The notes below the pieces were generated by a model. It did no database searches. It had not been told where the DNA came from and was given only the letters and a program-made list of their open reading frames with translations. Shown here one piece after another: positions 22,238 through 34,412 of a stretch of DNA of 64,000 nucleotides (its first letter is position 1; each line of letters begins with the position of its first letter). The stretch covers positions 20,805,562 to 20,869,561 of the forward strand of contig NW_004955434.1 in assembly GCF_000276665.1 (NCBI RefSeq). The letters are read 5' to 3'. Source of the stretch: Chinchilla lanigera (taxonomy: Eukaryota > Chordata > Mammalia > Rodentia > Chinchillidae). Both the position numbers and the translations under genes were made by a program.

Positions 22238-22889
22238 GGCAAGGAGTTCCTTTCTCAAGCACGGTGTAGGCCTGCAAAGAAGTGAAAAGGCAAGGCAGTG
22301 ACCGATGCAAAATGAAGTGAGTGAGTAGCCATCTGGAGGAAGGGAAGGAGAAGGAGCTGGAGCTGGTAGAAGGACACTGGGGTGGGGCGGGGGGGGCCCA
22401 ATCCAGGAGGTCTGAAGAGAGGAGGGCTGGGAAATGTGAACAACCAGCCTTTCTCTCTACAGCCCAGGGGTGCCTGTTCTCCCTTATGCTGCACACCCTT
22501 GTCTCCTGCCAACCTGTTCCAGAGGAGAAGGTTCTGCCCAGCAAAGACACAAATGTTCTTCTGGGGCCTGGGTCTCTCCATGCCACCGCTGCTGCCCCTG
22601 GACCCCTTGTCATTCCGGCCCCTCTTTCCCTAGCTCTTGGATTCCTCCAGGAGCTGCAGTTCAGTGTTCTCAGAGGCCTCTGGCGAGCCAGCAAAGCCTG
22701 CCAACCCTTCCCGGCCCATCACCCGCCGAGGTTGTTCCTTGTCTTTCTCCTCCTCCATAGCCAGGCATTTCCCCTCGCCATCTGCAGTCAGTCAGCCCTT
22801 TTTCTCACTTTAGTTCTCCTGGCATTTAAATGAAATTGCTATTGCTCAGTCAAAAAGTTTAGCGAACACCTCTCACTGCTGATCAGAAC
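22238..22889. other. Unclassified GC-rich segment with overlapping open frames
   Basis: Contains open frames on both strands: plus 22321-22833 (170 codons) and minus 22221-22694 (157 codons). Neither shows a domain I know. Fully open frames on both strands over the same bases point to composition, not selection. A consensus-like splice acceptor (tttctctctacag) sits near 22450-22462 but has no partner I can support. Confidence 0.35.
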
Positions 22890-23290
22890 TGCCAAGACAA
22901 CTCAACACAGCTGATGACTTCCTGCTTAGGAGAGTCCCTCTTCCTGGCTTCTATTACGATTGCTTTCCTTTCACTCTGGGCTGTTGCTGTCTTCTGAACA
23001 TTTCTCTTCATTCCATGTAATGTCCATATGCTTCCATGGCTCGAATACCATCCGTATCCCTCGGAGGTCATAGCCTGAGCCAACCTCTGCTTAAGAGTGA
23101 GGCCCAGGGAGCCCAGCTGCCTACTGTCCCTCCTCATTACACTCCTCATCTAGCAGCACAAACCCCGTGTGCCCGTGCACTACGACTTACAAGGCCCTAC
23201 CCCTTCAGCCCGGGTCGTTCCCATCACACCTTTTTTGACTTACTAAATTTCTGGCACGACGCTCTCGAACATGCCGAATGAGTCTCACAG
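22890..23290 (+). mobile_element. L2 LINE fragment, sense
   Basis: Matches L2 around 'gatgacttcctgcttagg', 'gcttccatggctcgaatacc', 'atccgtatccctcggaggtc' and 'cccagctgcctactgtccc'. Diverged; it ends near the 'tttctggcacgacg' block. Confidence 0.5.
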
Positions 23291-24865
23291 CACCTAACCT
23301 GCATGACTTTGTGAAATGAAATGCTACTATGTGAGGTGCAGTTCTTGTTATCATCAGTATTGTCATACATGTTTGGCTTCTTATGTAAAGGAAAGAAGAG
23401 AAAATAGTTAACTTACATAAAACTTTGATTGCAGCTGTTTTCTTGTCAATCATAAAGCAAGATATCTTTGACAACTACTTGGCATCTGTAATTCATTCAA
23501 GGAGCTGGAGATAATTTGCTGATAATGTCCCCTGAAATCGTGGAAATTAATTCCTGTCCTTACTTTAACATTGAAAACACTGATGTTGGCAGTTAAACCT
23601 TCAAAGGCACCAGCCAATTTGGGGTAAATACACCATTATGTATTGTGCAGATTCAGAAAAACTTTAATTCCATTTCAGCTTTCCAGCTAGCAGGGTTGGC
23701 ATGATGTAGACACTGCCATCCATGATAAAAATGGCTACCCGCCAAAGAAAGCCCCCTGCTGCGTCCTCTACTCGCTGAAGTGGATTCCTTACTTTCAGGC
23801 AGTGCAAAGCAAGAAGCCTTCACGTACCGAATCATTTGGCAGCCTTCAAGTGGTATGAAAAACAACTGTTTGTATAGCAAAATATTTTCCAGAATTGCAG
23901 CCCATGAAGATTGCTGCCTACTTTTAGTACACAGAAATAGCCCGGAGACTCAGCTTTCTGCAGCCTGTCACCGGAAGGGAGCAGGCTCTCTCTCCCTTTC
24001 CTTCATGTCACTTGCTTCCTTGTGGTCAGCCGCCGGCCCGGTGGGCTGCGGTGCTCCTGGGCGCCTGCTCACTCACTGCTCACCCTCCCGACACTCAGGC
24101 CCACCACTGGTCATCCCAGCCTCAGGAGAGAGAGGCCCAACTTGGCATGGCGGCCCCTCCCTGCTGGTGCAGGAGCCTTGGCGTTGTTTTTGCTGCCAGT
24201 CTGGTTGCCTGCTTGTTGCTTTTGGAAGCCTGTACTTTCTCTGTGGCTTTTGTGGTCGTTTCCATCCGCCAGTGTGGTCCCTCTCAGAGGCACTAGCGTG
24301 CCAGACCGGCCTATTTGAATTGGTGCCAGGCCACTTACTGGGGAGGTGAAGCCAAATCCCATATATTTAAAATGTAATGCTGGGCTTGTCCACCTAGCTC
24401 CTGTCTCCTGAAGTCATTAGTTGTGGTTTTACTTTACTGTTAAAACACTCTTCTTTTTTCCTTTCTCTCAGCTCTGGCTATTTTCAGCTCTATATATTTA
24501 GCAAGTTGTATGTAGGTAAAGATTCTGCTCTTGTACTTAAATCTCTTTTTTCTTCTTCTTTTTGTGTCCAAAGGACAGAGAATGTGTTTTCTATTAAATG
24601 TGGGAGGAGGAGAGAGGATATAGAGCCCCTCGGTGTTCAGCTGGAGTGGGAAGTGAAAGAGTAGCGGTAGCCTGTCCAGTAACGCGGGGGTGGAGAGAAG
24701 CCCCCTCACACGGCCACAGGACAGACGTCACCCCCATCTTGCATTTCTTCGGGAAAAATGGACCTTTGGTTGCCTGAAGCAGGCCTTTTGTTCCTTAGTT
24801 TGCTTGGCATGTTTTAAGATTCTTAGGATATCATGGGGATTCCTTTGCAGCCTGCAATATCTAAG
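23291..24865. other. Unclassified, no gene seen
   Basis: Includes the longest plus-strand frame in the window (23780-24349, 189 codons) in a GC-rich patch. The protein is low in recognisable motifs, overlaps other-frame plus-strand frames of 94-98 codons, and lies in no visible exon context, so I do not call it a gene. Confidence 0.35.
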
Positions 24866-25055
24866 GCTTTGCAAAGGTACAGCATGATTGTACCATTTAA
24901 GGCAAATAAATAATAACATTTCCATTCCACAGCTGGATTGGGAAAGTTAAGTGATTTTCCTGAAATCCCTCAGGAAGCTTCAGACATATCTAGGAACACA
25001 ATACGTGAATTCTAAGTCTCAAAACCTTTCAGCCGTGGACGCATCTCCCTGTCTA
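24866..25055 (-). mobile_element. Possible MIR SINE, antisense
   Basis: 'aataacatttccattccaca', 'ggaaagttaagtgattttcc' and 'gaaatccctcaggaagc' followed by 'cgtgaattctaagtctcaaa' resemble the reversed MIR core. Diverged. Confidence 0.45.
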
Positions 25056-26124
25056 TTTACTCTAGAATTCTGCACAAATGCTTTTCCAGTAAATATTTAG
25101 TTCTGGGGAGACACAGGGGAGAAATACTCCAAACTTTGTCAGTGAAAGGTGCCTGGTTACCGGTGCTGTAGGGAAAAGTCTACCACTTATCAGCCTGTAG
25201 TCCCTCTTTGAGCGTAGCCACTGTGGCCCTGCCCTGCCCTGCAGTACTAAAAATTTGGATTTACCGAAAAGAGAGCTAATACAGCTGGCACTCATGTCAT
25301 AATTGTTTTCTGGAAGCACCCTAAATAAAATCAAGAATGGCTCTTAGACCACGGGAGAAACCCTTATTGGGAAGTGAAGATAAAACAGCTCACTAGCGAT
25401 GATCAAATATGAGTAGTGCATGAAAGTAGCGCAGGTCAGTAAGCTGTGACCGCAGAACCTATGAATTCATCTGCTGCAAAAATCTGTGAATCTCCTGTGT
25501 GGCTTGAATGATACAATATATATTGGGATTTCCAAAGAATGAGAATTTGATTATTGTGCTGCATGATTCATACAGCCGAGCAAAGCCTACACATTATTCT
25601 AGATGGTTCTTTCCAGAATGAGGGTCACAAACCCAAGTGCTTGAAGATTCTTTTAAGTAGCTTAATAATAAGGTGAGTAAAAGGGCGCTGTGGGCCATAT
25701 GTTCACAATAACAGAGACTGTGGCAAAGGACAGCAACCAAAGTCCTTACAGAGGGTGGAGCGTATATATAGCTCCAAAGGGTACTTGCCAGGCAGGAAGG
25801 CAGGTCCAGTTTGTTTGGGTCATCTGAATTTTCAAGAGAATAGGAATAGCCAAATTTTATATAAAAATCTGAATGTTTAAATGTTGGAAAATATCTTTTT
25901 AAAAAAATTATGATATTGTGTTGGCCAAAGATAGTACATTAAACAAGACAGATTCACTGGATAGTCATGGTTTTTCCTACTTTTGAGGGTAAAGATTTAT
26001 GTGAGAAGGTGTAGGAGATTCATGGGGGAGTTAGTCAAGGATTCAGGATCCAGAGAAGAGGAGGGATGACTTGCTATAAGCAAGAGATTCTTATAGAACT
26101 CCTGTGATCGTATGTTACTAGTCA
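25056..26124. other. Unclassified, no gene seen
   Basis: AT-rich, no recognised family and no open frame longer than about 90 codons. Confidence 0.4.
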
Positions 26125-26180
26125 TTTTCATCACGGCACCTAGCACGGTGGTTGGCACATGACAATCTCAGTGAAGAAAC
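26125..26180 (+). mobile_element. Short L2/MIR 3' tail fragment
   Basis: 'catcacggcacctagcacgg' then 'tggttggcacatgac' resembles the 3' end shared by L2 and MIR-type elements ('agcacctagcacagtgcctg'). Confidence 0.45.
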
Positions 26181-26324
26181 CATAACCCCATGACAGCCTA
26201 TGTTGGAGAGATTACTAGTGGCCCATTTGATACCAAATTTCATAACTAGTTTTCAGTGCACATACCCTTCAGTGGAGGTCAAACATTACACAAACTCCAA
26301 TCTTCTCCGAGAAATCTTAGTAAC

Positions 26325-26588
26325 CCTGTATCAGCTAAATTCCTCCTGCTGGGGACACAAGATGCAACATCTGTAATTTAAGGAAGGAAAGTTTAACTTC
26401 TCCCACAAGTGGAGGGGATTCAGTCCATGACCAGCTGTCCCCAAATCAGAAACGTCATGGTGAGAAGCTGAAACAGAGCAAAGGTGCTTAATTCATGGTG
26501 GCTGAGAAACAAAGTAAGGAAATAGTGTCAGAGAGGAAATGGAACAGGCACCATATCTTGTACTCAAGGTTAGTGACAGAGCCTCTGA
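26325..26588 (-). mobile_element. MaLR-type LTR fragment, antisense
   Basis: Resembles the LTR at 14569-14985: 'gaaggaaagtttaacttctc', 'ggattcagtccatgaccagc', 'gtcatggtgagaagctgaaa' and 'tcatggtggctgagaaacaa'. Only part of the LTR is retained. Confidence 0.5.
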
Positions 26589-26885
26589 AGAAGTAATTAA
26601 GGTTAAATGGGGTCACAAGAGTGGCCTTGCATGACAGGATGGGTGTCCTTAGAAGAGAAGACATTGGACAGCTCCCTCACATACAATAAAGAGGTTTTGT
26701 GAGCATCATCCAGAGAGATAGTGACCTTCTACAAACCAGGAAGGAATCCCTGACCAAACATCTAAACTTGCTGTCATCTTAACCATTAACTTCGAGCTTC
26801 CAGAACTGTGAGAAAATAAATACCTGATCTTTGAGACACCAGTCCGTGGCATTTTATATGGCAGCCTGAGTGGGCTAAGACAGTT
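26589..26885 (+). mobile_element. MLT1-type LTR, sense
   Basis: 'ggttaaatggggtcacaaga', 'agatagtgaccttctacaaa', the hallmark 'cttccagaactgtgagaaaa' with 'taaatacctgatctttgaga' downstream, and the end 'tatatggcagcctgagtggg'. This is the 3' two-thirds of an MLT1 LTR; it abuts an oppositely oriented MaLR fragment. Confidence 0.8.
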
Positions 26886-27588
26886 ATCTTTTAGACATTT
26901 TTACCAGACTAGTCTATTGCTTTAAATGCATCCTGTTTAAAAGAGAGCATATCAGTCATCTATCTCTGAGACCTGTGATTTTTTGATATGCTGTCTCAAT
27001 TACTAGCTTTCAGAGTTTTTAGAATTATCGGAACCATTTTCAATCTCTCTTGCTTTATTAGCACTCATTGCAATTACTCCTGAAGTCCTATGATTTTATC
27101 TCTTGAATGGCTTCAACTAGTTCTTTTCTCAGTCTGGGCTCTCCCAGCCACATTCCAGGCTATTTCTTGACTGAGTGTCCCTCTGTTCTCTTAGGCTCTA
27201 ATTTATCTTCCATCTTATATCCAGAGTTATTTTTTCAAAATTATTTGATTATGTACCAACATTGAAACCCTTTTGCTTCTGACCAGTGCCTGAATCCTTT
27301 CATTCTATACAGGAGACCCCTCAGATGAAGAGTGTCATTCAGGCGAAACACCTGAAACATGAGCAGGGGTGTCCACAGACTGGGTGAGGATGAATGGAAT
27401 GTCAGGAGCATTGCTTCAGAAATCCCTTTATCAGGACCCTGAGAATACTGCCCAGAATATCCCACATTTCTACCCCAACAGGAGAAATATGAAAGGCGCT
27501 AGAATGACGGCATCTGGAGGTCATGGGATTCTCCACTCCCAGTGTAGTTTTCTTTAGATTGTTTCCCGATGATTAACAAACATACATA
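26886..27588. other. Unclassified, no gene seen
   Basis: No recognised family. Short open frames only. Confidence 0.4.
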
Positions 27589-27627
27589 CGTGTGTGTGCG
27601 TGCGTGTGTGTGTGTGTGTGTGTGTGC
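27589..27627 (+). repeat. (TG)n microsatellite
   Basis: About 19 dinucleotides of TG with CG interruptions near the 5' side. Likely length-polymorphic; Z-DNA-prone. Confidence 0.95.
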
Positions 27628-27689
27628 CTTTATTTCTCTCTTTCCCCACTTCCCTCTCCTCTTTTTCTCTTTCCTTTTCTGAAATAAGG

Positions 27690-27870
27690 AATACTGATCC
27701 CTATTTAGACTGTCTAAATTTAAATCCTAGCTTCACAACCCACTGTGTAACCTTGGGTAGTTGCCTTTACCTTGTCAATCCTTTGTTTCTGTTCAATAGT
27801 TATGACACTGGTGTGTTTAGTAATAGTAACTTGTTCTAAATTGTTATAGGAGTTAGATAAGGTAGGGAGT
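27690..27870 (+). mobile_element. MIR SINE, sense
   Basis: 'taaatcctagcttcacaacc', 'cactgtgtaaccttgggtag', 'ccttgtcaatcctttgtttc', 'agtaatagtaacttgttc' and 'gttataggagttagataagg'. Confidence 0.75.
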
Positions 27871-28079
27871 TTAGCACAGTCTGACTTACACCAAAAGCTA
27901 GTGCAGGTGGCAGCCACAGAAATGATATTTTGTAGTAGCCTCTTTAGTCAAGATGCTACTAACATCACCTTAGAGTTCTAGGGCTCAAGAAACTCAGTTT
28001 GAAAACCACTGAGTTAAGCTCCAGGTGCTCTGACCCCTGGGGCTCCTTGAATCTACTCTCCCCAGTCTCTTCTTGTTCC

Positions 28080-28200
28080 TGGGTGCTCCACTGACAGTCC
28101 CGCCGGTCCGCTCCTTCCAGGCCTTCCCTCAGGGCGCCTCTTCAGCAGCGCGGGCCGCAGGCATCTCACCTTCAGCGCGACCCCGCCCCTCGCCACACCG
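28080..28200. other. CpG-rich patch with a GC box
   Basis: A dense set of CpGs, with gcgcgggccgc-like blocks and the Sp1-type GC box ccccgcccc near 28182-28190, in a region otherwise depleted of CpG. Too short for a conventional CpG island. Short frames on the minus strand have no domain. Confidence 0.5.
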
Positions 28201-28299
28201 CCAGTTGGCCCCAGTCTCCTCCTGATTGACGGCTTCTCTTGAGTACCAGCTCCCAGCACAGTCGTTGTTTCCTTTACTCAGTAAAATAGTCTCATTATC

Positions 28300-28395
28300 T
28301 CCTTCTGCCACTATATTAGGCCAGAGATGCGGGGCTATTTCATTCCTTAGCAGAACATTTTCTCAGCAAATGTTCACTGAATGACTAAATGAATA
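28300..28395 (+). mobile_element. Possible L2 3' tail, sense
   Basis: Ends with 'tcagcaaatgttcactgaat' and 'gactaaatgaat', like the terminal L2 'caataaatgtttgttgaatg' block. The flanking CpG patch might be part of the same decayed L2. Confidence 0.45.
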
Positions 28396-28870
28396 TGCAG
28401 AAAAATACTGTACATTCTGTAAATACCATGTTTTCATTTAATAGTGTGTTAGGAAGTTTTTGGGAATTTATCTTTTAAATGAAAATAATATGCCAACTAT
28501 TGTATTTAAGTGTTGGACCCAAATTCCTTTTAAAATAACCTAAATATTTTTGTATTTCACATATAACGAAAATGTAAGGGAAGACACAAATATTGAAGAG
28601 GATGAAATTTTGGGAACGCAGCTTAAACTGCAGTTTATTATCCTCAGTTTTCAGATCTGGCACGAGCCCAGTCTTGTCACCAGTACTGCAAAGACCTCTG
28701 GGAATAAAGAACATACTGTGAGAGGCACCAGGGGGCTCGCCTCTGAGGGTGATATTTTTGACATTAAAATGAAATAAGTGAAGTTTAAAATAAAATGTAA
28801 TTGCAGTTGAAATTTAACACAATATAGTTTAATATTTAAGAGGATTTAAATTTTAAAAAACCATCCTGGC
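28396..28870. other. Unclassified, no gene seen
   Basis: AT-rich, no recognised family. Confidence 0.4.
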
Positions 28871-28876
28871 TTGTGG

Positions 28877-28930
28877 TAATATTATTATTATTATCGTTGT
28901 TATTATTATTGTTGTTATTATCATTATTTG
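28877..28930 (+). repeat. (ATT)n imperfect microsatellite
   Basis: Trinucleotide array of att/gtt units with substitutions to cgt and cat. Confidence 0.9.
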
Positions 28931-31900
28931 GCACTGATATCCCAGAAGCACGATTTATGAGGACAGCAGAAGTGCCTGCCGTCTGTACCTGTGTGCTTCT
29001 GTCTTGCCCTCAGCCTGGAGCAGATTATTTTCTCATCTGTATTGCTTCGTTCATGTACCTTTTTCCCTGTGTCACCTATGGTCTGGTATGAAGAGTGCAA
29101 GGATATGGGTCTCCGCTAGGAGGCAGTCACCTTAGCAAAGTACAACAGGGCACGAGCTGATCCTCAGTCCGAGAACTCCACAGTGTTAGGTACTCCAGAG
29201 AAGTTGGCCCAGGAGCCTGAATGAGATTTATTAACCACACCAATTTAAGTAGGTAGCAATGGATGAGAAAACTGCTCACCTACGAGGCAAGCTGAAGCAC
29301 AGTGAGCATGAGAACAGAGTTTATTTGAGTCAAAGCGTGAACTCTATTTTCTCAGAGTAAGCACTCCTCAAAATGGCATTCAGGAGGCACGGGTTCTAAG
29401 ATTACAATTAAGAAGAACAAGAAGGGGGTTGCACTGTTGACACTGCTCGGGCATTAGTCACCTATCCATTCCAAGAATTATAATAAGCAGGAAAAGACCG
29501 TAGTTTGCATTATTCATTATTTTCTCGGCATCAGGGAATCTTCAGAACCTGCCGTCAGAATGATCTAGGTTACGGTGGTCTGATGCACCATTCCCCCCGC
29601 CCCGACCCCACCGAACAATCCTGTGACCTCGTCTGTGTGGTGTTTTAAATCCTTTCTCAAATGGATATCTATTCACAATAAAAAATGATATCTCAGGAGC
29701 TTCTGGTGTCATGTGAACTGTCAAGTGTGCGTCAGGCACTTTGTCTCTGTGAATAAGTTTCAGAAAAGCTAAACCCAAAATCTGAAGTTCCGTTTATTTA
29801 TTGAATTTTCCAAAATATGGAGCCAGGACAAAGGAATCCGAGTGTCTCTGAGGAGTGGCTTCCAGGGAGCATGGCTTACGTCACCTCCACCGTGGCAGTG
29901 GTCTCACTTCAGGGACCTTAACACTTAACCCTGTTGGCCTTGACTCAGTAAACACGACTGACTTCTGGCCCTCAGGAAGTTTTCCATTTCTTTGCCTGGT
30001 ATTAGTGCCCTCCCCCAACCTTGAATCTTTCTCTAGACGGATGAAATGGGGCTGACTAGGTTTAGTTCACACTTCAAGTCGGGGCTCCTCAGGGTGACTC
30101 ACCGCTCCTGCGTTCTGGCCTTAGAACTGGATTGCTTCTGATCTCTTCAGCTCCTCGGGTGCAGATAACGTGCATGGCAGAGACGACCACTCAAGTGCAG
30201 AGACTGTACCGTGGCATCTTGCCACCTCTGCATTTGATCTTCCTTCTGTTTACTTGGCCTAAAGAATTTCAGTGCCTTTGAGCAGGCCTATCATGCAGGA
30301 CTTGGCCAAAATCACTTTATGATACTTTTCTCTGAAGTGAATTAGAGATATTTTGAATACATGTCTGTACTCCCAAGGCCAGATTAAGTGCAGTGTCATC
30401 TGGGGACTATTTTCAGAAGCAATATAGTCAGTCATGCAGTGACTTCTTACCTCATGGTATGGGTATCAGCCAAACGCAGTTCCAGATGGTATTTAAAGAG
30501 TGACATTTAGAGCTTTTATCTTTTATAGTTCTTACAGGTGAGAAAGCTGGTAAACATAAGACCTGAGCCTTGCAAGGGACGAAATTGAATTCAGATTACT
30601 TCATTCTCAGAATTATCAGAAACATGTTTTTCTTGCCACCAGAAGAGAGAACAAATGGCAGGAAATGTAAAGCTTGAGACTTACTACGCTTCAGCACAGA
30701 GTTTATAGGAAGTGACCTGTTCTCAGGCCCATGAGTACTCTTACTTAGTCAAGAAGCGCTCTGAAAATCCAGAAAGAGCAGACAACGTTCACTCTGCACA
30801 TATTCTAGATGTGAAAAACTCGATTTCTAAGTCGCTTTGTAAATATGTCTTAAATGTTTTTCTGATTAGAAAAGTAGTAGGAAATTAAATTATGAGTTCT
30901 AAGTACTTCTGTTTTTCTCAGGTTACTAAAAGGCTCTTTTGCTCCTTTAAAAAGCTACCAGGGAAGTAAGATATTGAGCCAGAAGCCAAGATTTGTCTTA
31001 TAATGTCTGTGATGCATACAGTGCTCTTCGAATGAAAGAGTCCTTAGAAAATATTTTACCCTGAATTCAGATTTCTCATAAACTCACTGATCTTGCTCAA
31101 AGTAAACTGTAGAATCATTTCTATCTTTTAACATTTAGATCTTCCAATTTCTAAATTATATTTTACAAAATAAATGTGCAGATTTTTAAAATTTAAATAT
31201 TGTGCTGAAAACTAAGATTGGATGTTTACTTAAGTATGTATATACATTTTTAATAACCTAAAAGATGGAAACCCTCTGTTGGTGCAATCTGCCTTTTAGC
31301 ATAAGCTTTGGAAGCTGAATATTACATTCATCATTTGGAATGCTATTTATTAGAGGCTTTGGAATCTGTGTTTATTTAAATATCACTATTTTGGCTTGTT
31401 TCTTGTCATCTACATTCAAAATAGTTTGGGGTTGAGTCACTTGTATTGATTATAACAGAATAACATGTGATAAAAATAGCCCCCTTTTGCTATGTGTTAT
31501 TTCCCAAATAACTGACATTTTCCTTGTCCTGCTAGTTCGCTTCTACTTTAATTGAATATTTTAATGTAAAAAATCATAATAGCTCCACAAAAAATACACA
31601 TGATGAGATTTTAGAATTGTTCTTTCTGTTATTTGGTAAGATATTAGTCATTCAAAAAATATTTAGAGGGAGAAGGAACAGTGATGAGGAAACTGTGACA
31701 CATGCATGGCGCATTCCTGTCCTCCCTGGGCTGAGAATGCAGAGCCTTCACTCATTTCTCGAGGCTCTTGGGAACATGTTTTCCTTTCTTCCAGTAGTAT
31801 GGGTTAGCCAGAGAAAAAGAGAAAGAGGGACAGGCAGTCTGTCCTCTCTAAATCATCAAATACCATCTCAGCTGACAAATTGGTTCATTCTCAATGTGTA

Positions 31901-32269
31901 TTTTAAAAGAAGTTGAAATGGGTTCTTTCTAAATAACACATGGTGATTCTTCTGTTACTAAAGTTTTTGTTTATTTTTGACACTGGAAAACAAGGTGATT
32001 TGGGTAACAGTTCATGGGATATGTGGATACTTTCTTAGGTTCTTTTTCTCCTGTGCCATATAAAATTGCATATCAAAATCCTTCAAAACTGAGCATGTAT
32101 ATCTCAATTTCAGTAAGCTAAGCTCTGAATAGCATTTAAAATCTCAAAGAACCTACAGTTAGGAGATTGTTTACCTACAAAATGATAATTTACACAGTTC
32201 TGAGATTCTATATAAAACATTTTATGTATCTTAACTTTTCTATAGTACCACAAAGCAATTGGAGAAAAG
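28931..32269. other. Long unclassified stretch, no gene seen
   Basis: About 3.3 kb with little recognisable. 29205-29500 contains 'gagatttattaaccac' and 'cagagtttatttgagtc', which hint at an antisense LTR remnant, but the family is not recognised. 29587-29613 is a C-rich patch. 30520-30600 may hold a faint MIR remnant. From about 30.6 kb the sequence is AT-rich with no long frames. Confidence 0.35.
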
Positions 32270-34412
32270 GAAAATCAGATACATGTTAAAATTTTTGGTC
32301 AACACAAGAGAGAGACATAAAAGGAATAAGGATTAAGGAATAAGGATTAAGAAAAGGAATAAGGAAAAAGTGAAATTATCATTATTTGCAGATGACATGA
32401 CCCTCGACTTAGAAGGCCCCAAAAACTACAGCAAAAGACATCTAGATTTAATAGCTGATTTCAGTAGTGTAGCTGGATGAAAAGTCACCACTCAAAAATC
32501 AATAGCATTCCTGTAAACAAATAATAAATTCACTGAGAGAGAAATTAGGGAAACAACACCTTTTATAATAGTGTTTAAAAAAAACCCTGAAATGCATATG
32601 AATCAATCTAACAAAGGAAGTAAAAGGCCTATATATATTAAAAATTATAATACTATGAAAAAGGAGATTGAAGAGGACATCAGATAGTAAGATATCCATT
32701 GCTCATGGATAGGAAGAACCAACATAGTGAAAATGGCCATATTCCCAGAGCTGTTATCCACATTCTATGCAATCCCAATTAAAATACCATTAGCATACCT
32801 CACAGATCTAGAGAAAACATTCCTAAAATTCATCTGGAACCAGAAGAGACCCAGAATAGCAAAAGCAATCCTGGGCTACAAAAGAAAGGCAGGAGGCATC
32901 ACAATCCCTGACTTGAAATTATATTACAAAGCTACTGTGATAAAATCAGCATGGTACCGGCAAGACAATCAACCTGAGGATGAGTGGAACAGATTAGAAA
33001 GTGAAGACACAACTAAAAACATACTCTGCCACCTTATCTTTGACAAAGGGGCCAAACATGTTCACTGGAAGAAAGATAGTTTTTTTAATAAATGGTGCTG
33101 GAAAAACTGGCTTTCCACATGCTGAAGACTAAAATTAGACCCATGTGTACCACCATGCACTAAACTGAAGTCAAAATGGATCAAAGATCTAAATATTAAA
33201 ACAGAAACATTAAATCTACTGAAAGAGAAAGTAGGTAGAACTCTTGAAGACATAGAGGTAGGCAGAGAGTTCATGAACAAAAACCAAACTGCATGAGAAA
33301 TACTTCAAAGAATCCACAACTGGGATCTCCTCTTATTGAAAAGTTTTTGCACATCAAAAGAAATCACCAACAGAGTAAAAAGAAAACTCACAAATTGGGA
33401 AAAAATTTTAGCCAACTGTCCCTCAGACAAAGGACTTTCATCTAGAACATATCAAAAATTAACAAAAATCAGGTCCCCAAAATTCAAAGACCCAATCCAA
33501 AAATGGGCATCTGAGATAAATACACACTTTTCAGATGAAGAAATACAAGTGACAAATAAATATGTGAAAAACTATTCAACATCATTGATCACCTGAGAAA
33601 AGGAAATTAAAACAACACAGAGATTCCATCTCACCCCAGAAAGAACAGCTATTATCAAGCAATCAAAGAGTAACAAATGCTGGTGAGGGTGTAGGGGAAA
33701 AGGAACACTTCTCCACTGTTGGCAGGAGTGTAGACTGGTACAAACACTGTGGAAATAAGTGTGGAGATTCCTTTAAAAAACTAGGATTAGAGGTCCCATT
33801 TCACTCAGCTCTTTCTCTTCTGAGTATTTCTCCAGAAGAACTAAAAACATCATACCACAGTGATATATGTGCGTCCATGTTTATAACAGCACAATTTGTA
33901 TGCCAATCAACTGAGGAACTGATAAAAAAGATGTGCAATTGTTATACAACAGAGTATTACTCAGCTCTAAAGAAAGGTAAACTGGAGGATTTTATAGGTA
34001 AATGGATGCAGCTAGAGACCATACTCATAAGTGAAATAAATCAGACCTACATGTGTAAACATTGTATTGTCTCCCTAGTATAAGAAATTGAAAGAGTGAA
34101 TAAAATTTGAAAGAAACAATAGATATTGTGACAGGAAAAGAAACTGCTTAAAAGGAAAGAACAACTGGGATGAGGGAAAGGAGAAAAGAAAGAAAGAAAA
34201 AAGTGAAAAAAATATATATACACACACACGATAGTTAAGATAATTGTACTACTAATTTCTATTGGTTCATTGAAAGGAACAGTTAATGCTTAATTGTTTG
34301 ATCAATTTTGCATGCCTATATCTGGAAATCTGATCAAGTACTTTGAAGACAACAACACGCGATATAACAATCATTGTTAATTTCCTATCATCTTATTCTG
34401 ACATTCTGTATC
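32270..34412 (+). mobile_element. 5'-truncated L1, sense (ORF2 RT to 3' UTR)
   Basis: Starts within ORF2 just before the reverse transcriptase catalytic motif (F-A-D-D codons at 32385-32396), continues through the 'ccaattaaaataccattagc' and 'catctggaaccagaagagac' blocks, the ORF2 C-terminus, and a 3' UTR with purine-rich, TA- and CA-rich tracts. The 5' edge carries a short internal duplication (ggaataaggattaa repeats, 32322-32364). Its last 3' bases are separated by an inverted L1 insertion and appear again at about 34655-34710. Confidence 0.9.
32370..34083 (+). pseudogene. Broken L1 ORF2 remnant (RT and C-terminal part)
   Basis: Segment of L1 ORF2, the endonuclease/reverse transcriptase that copies L1 and SINE RNA into the genome. 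The F-A-D-D active-site motif (32385-32396), the block at 32727-33122 and the block at 33336-33593 share one frame but are separated by stops. The last block, 33877-34080, is in another frame, so at least one frameshift lies between 33594 and 33877. The block at 32727 contains the L1-typical residues KFIWNQKRP and the C-terminal part shows the usual W/C-rich [13 protein letters not shown] region. It lacks the endonuclease domain entirely. It cannot make a working protein. Confidence 0.88.

Noticed and set aside
23780..24349. 189-codon plus-strand open frame, the longest in the window
   Set aside because: No recognisable domain, rich in Ser/Cys/Leu as expected for GC-rich random sequence, overlapped by frames of 94-98 codons in other plus-strand frames and 83 codons on the minus strand, with no exon context.
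27589..27627. TG tract as a functional element
   Set aside because: It is an ordinary dinucleotide microsatellite; annotated only as a repeat.
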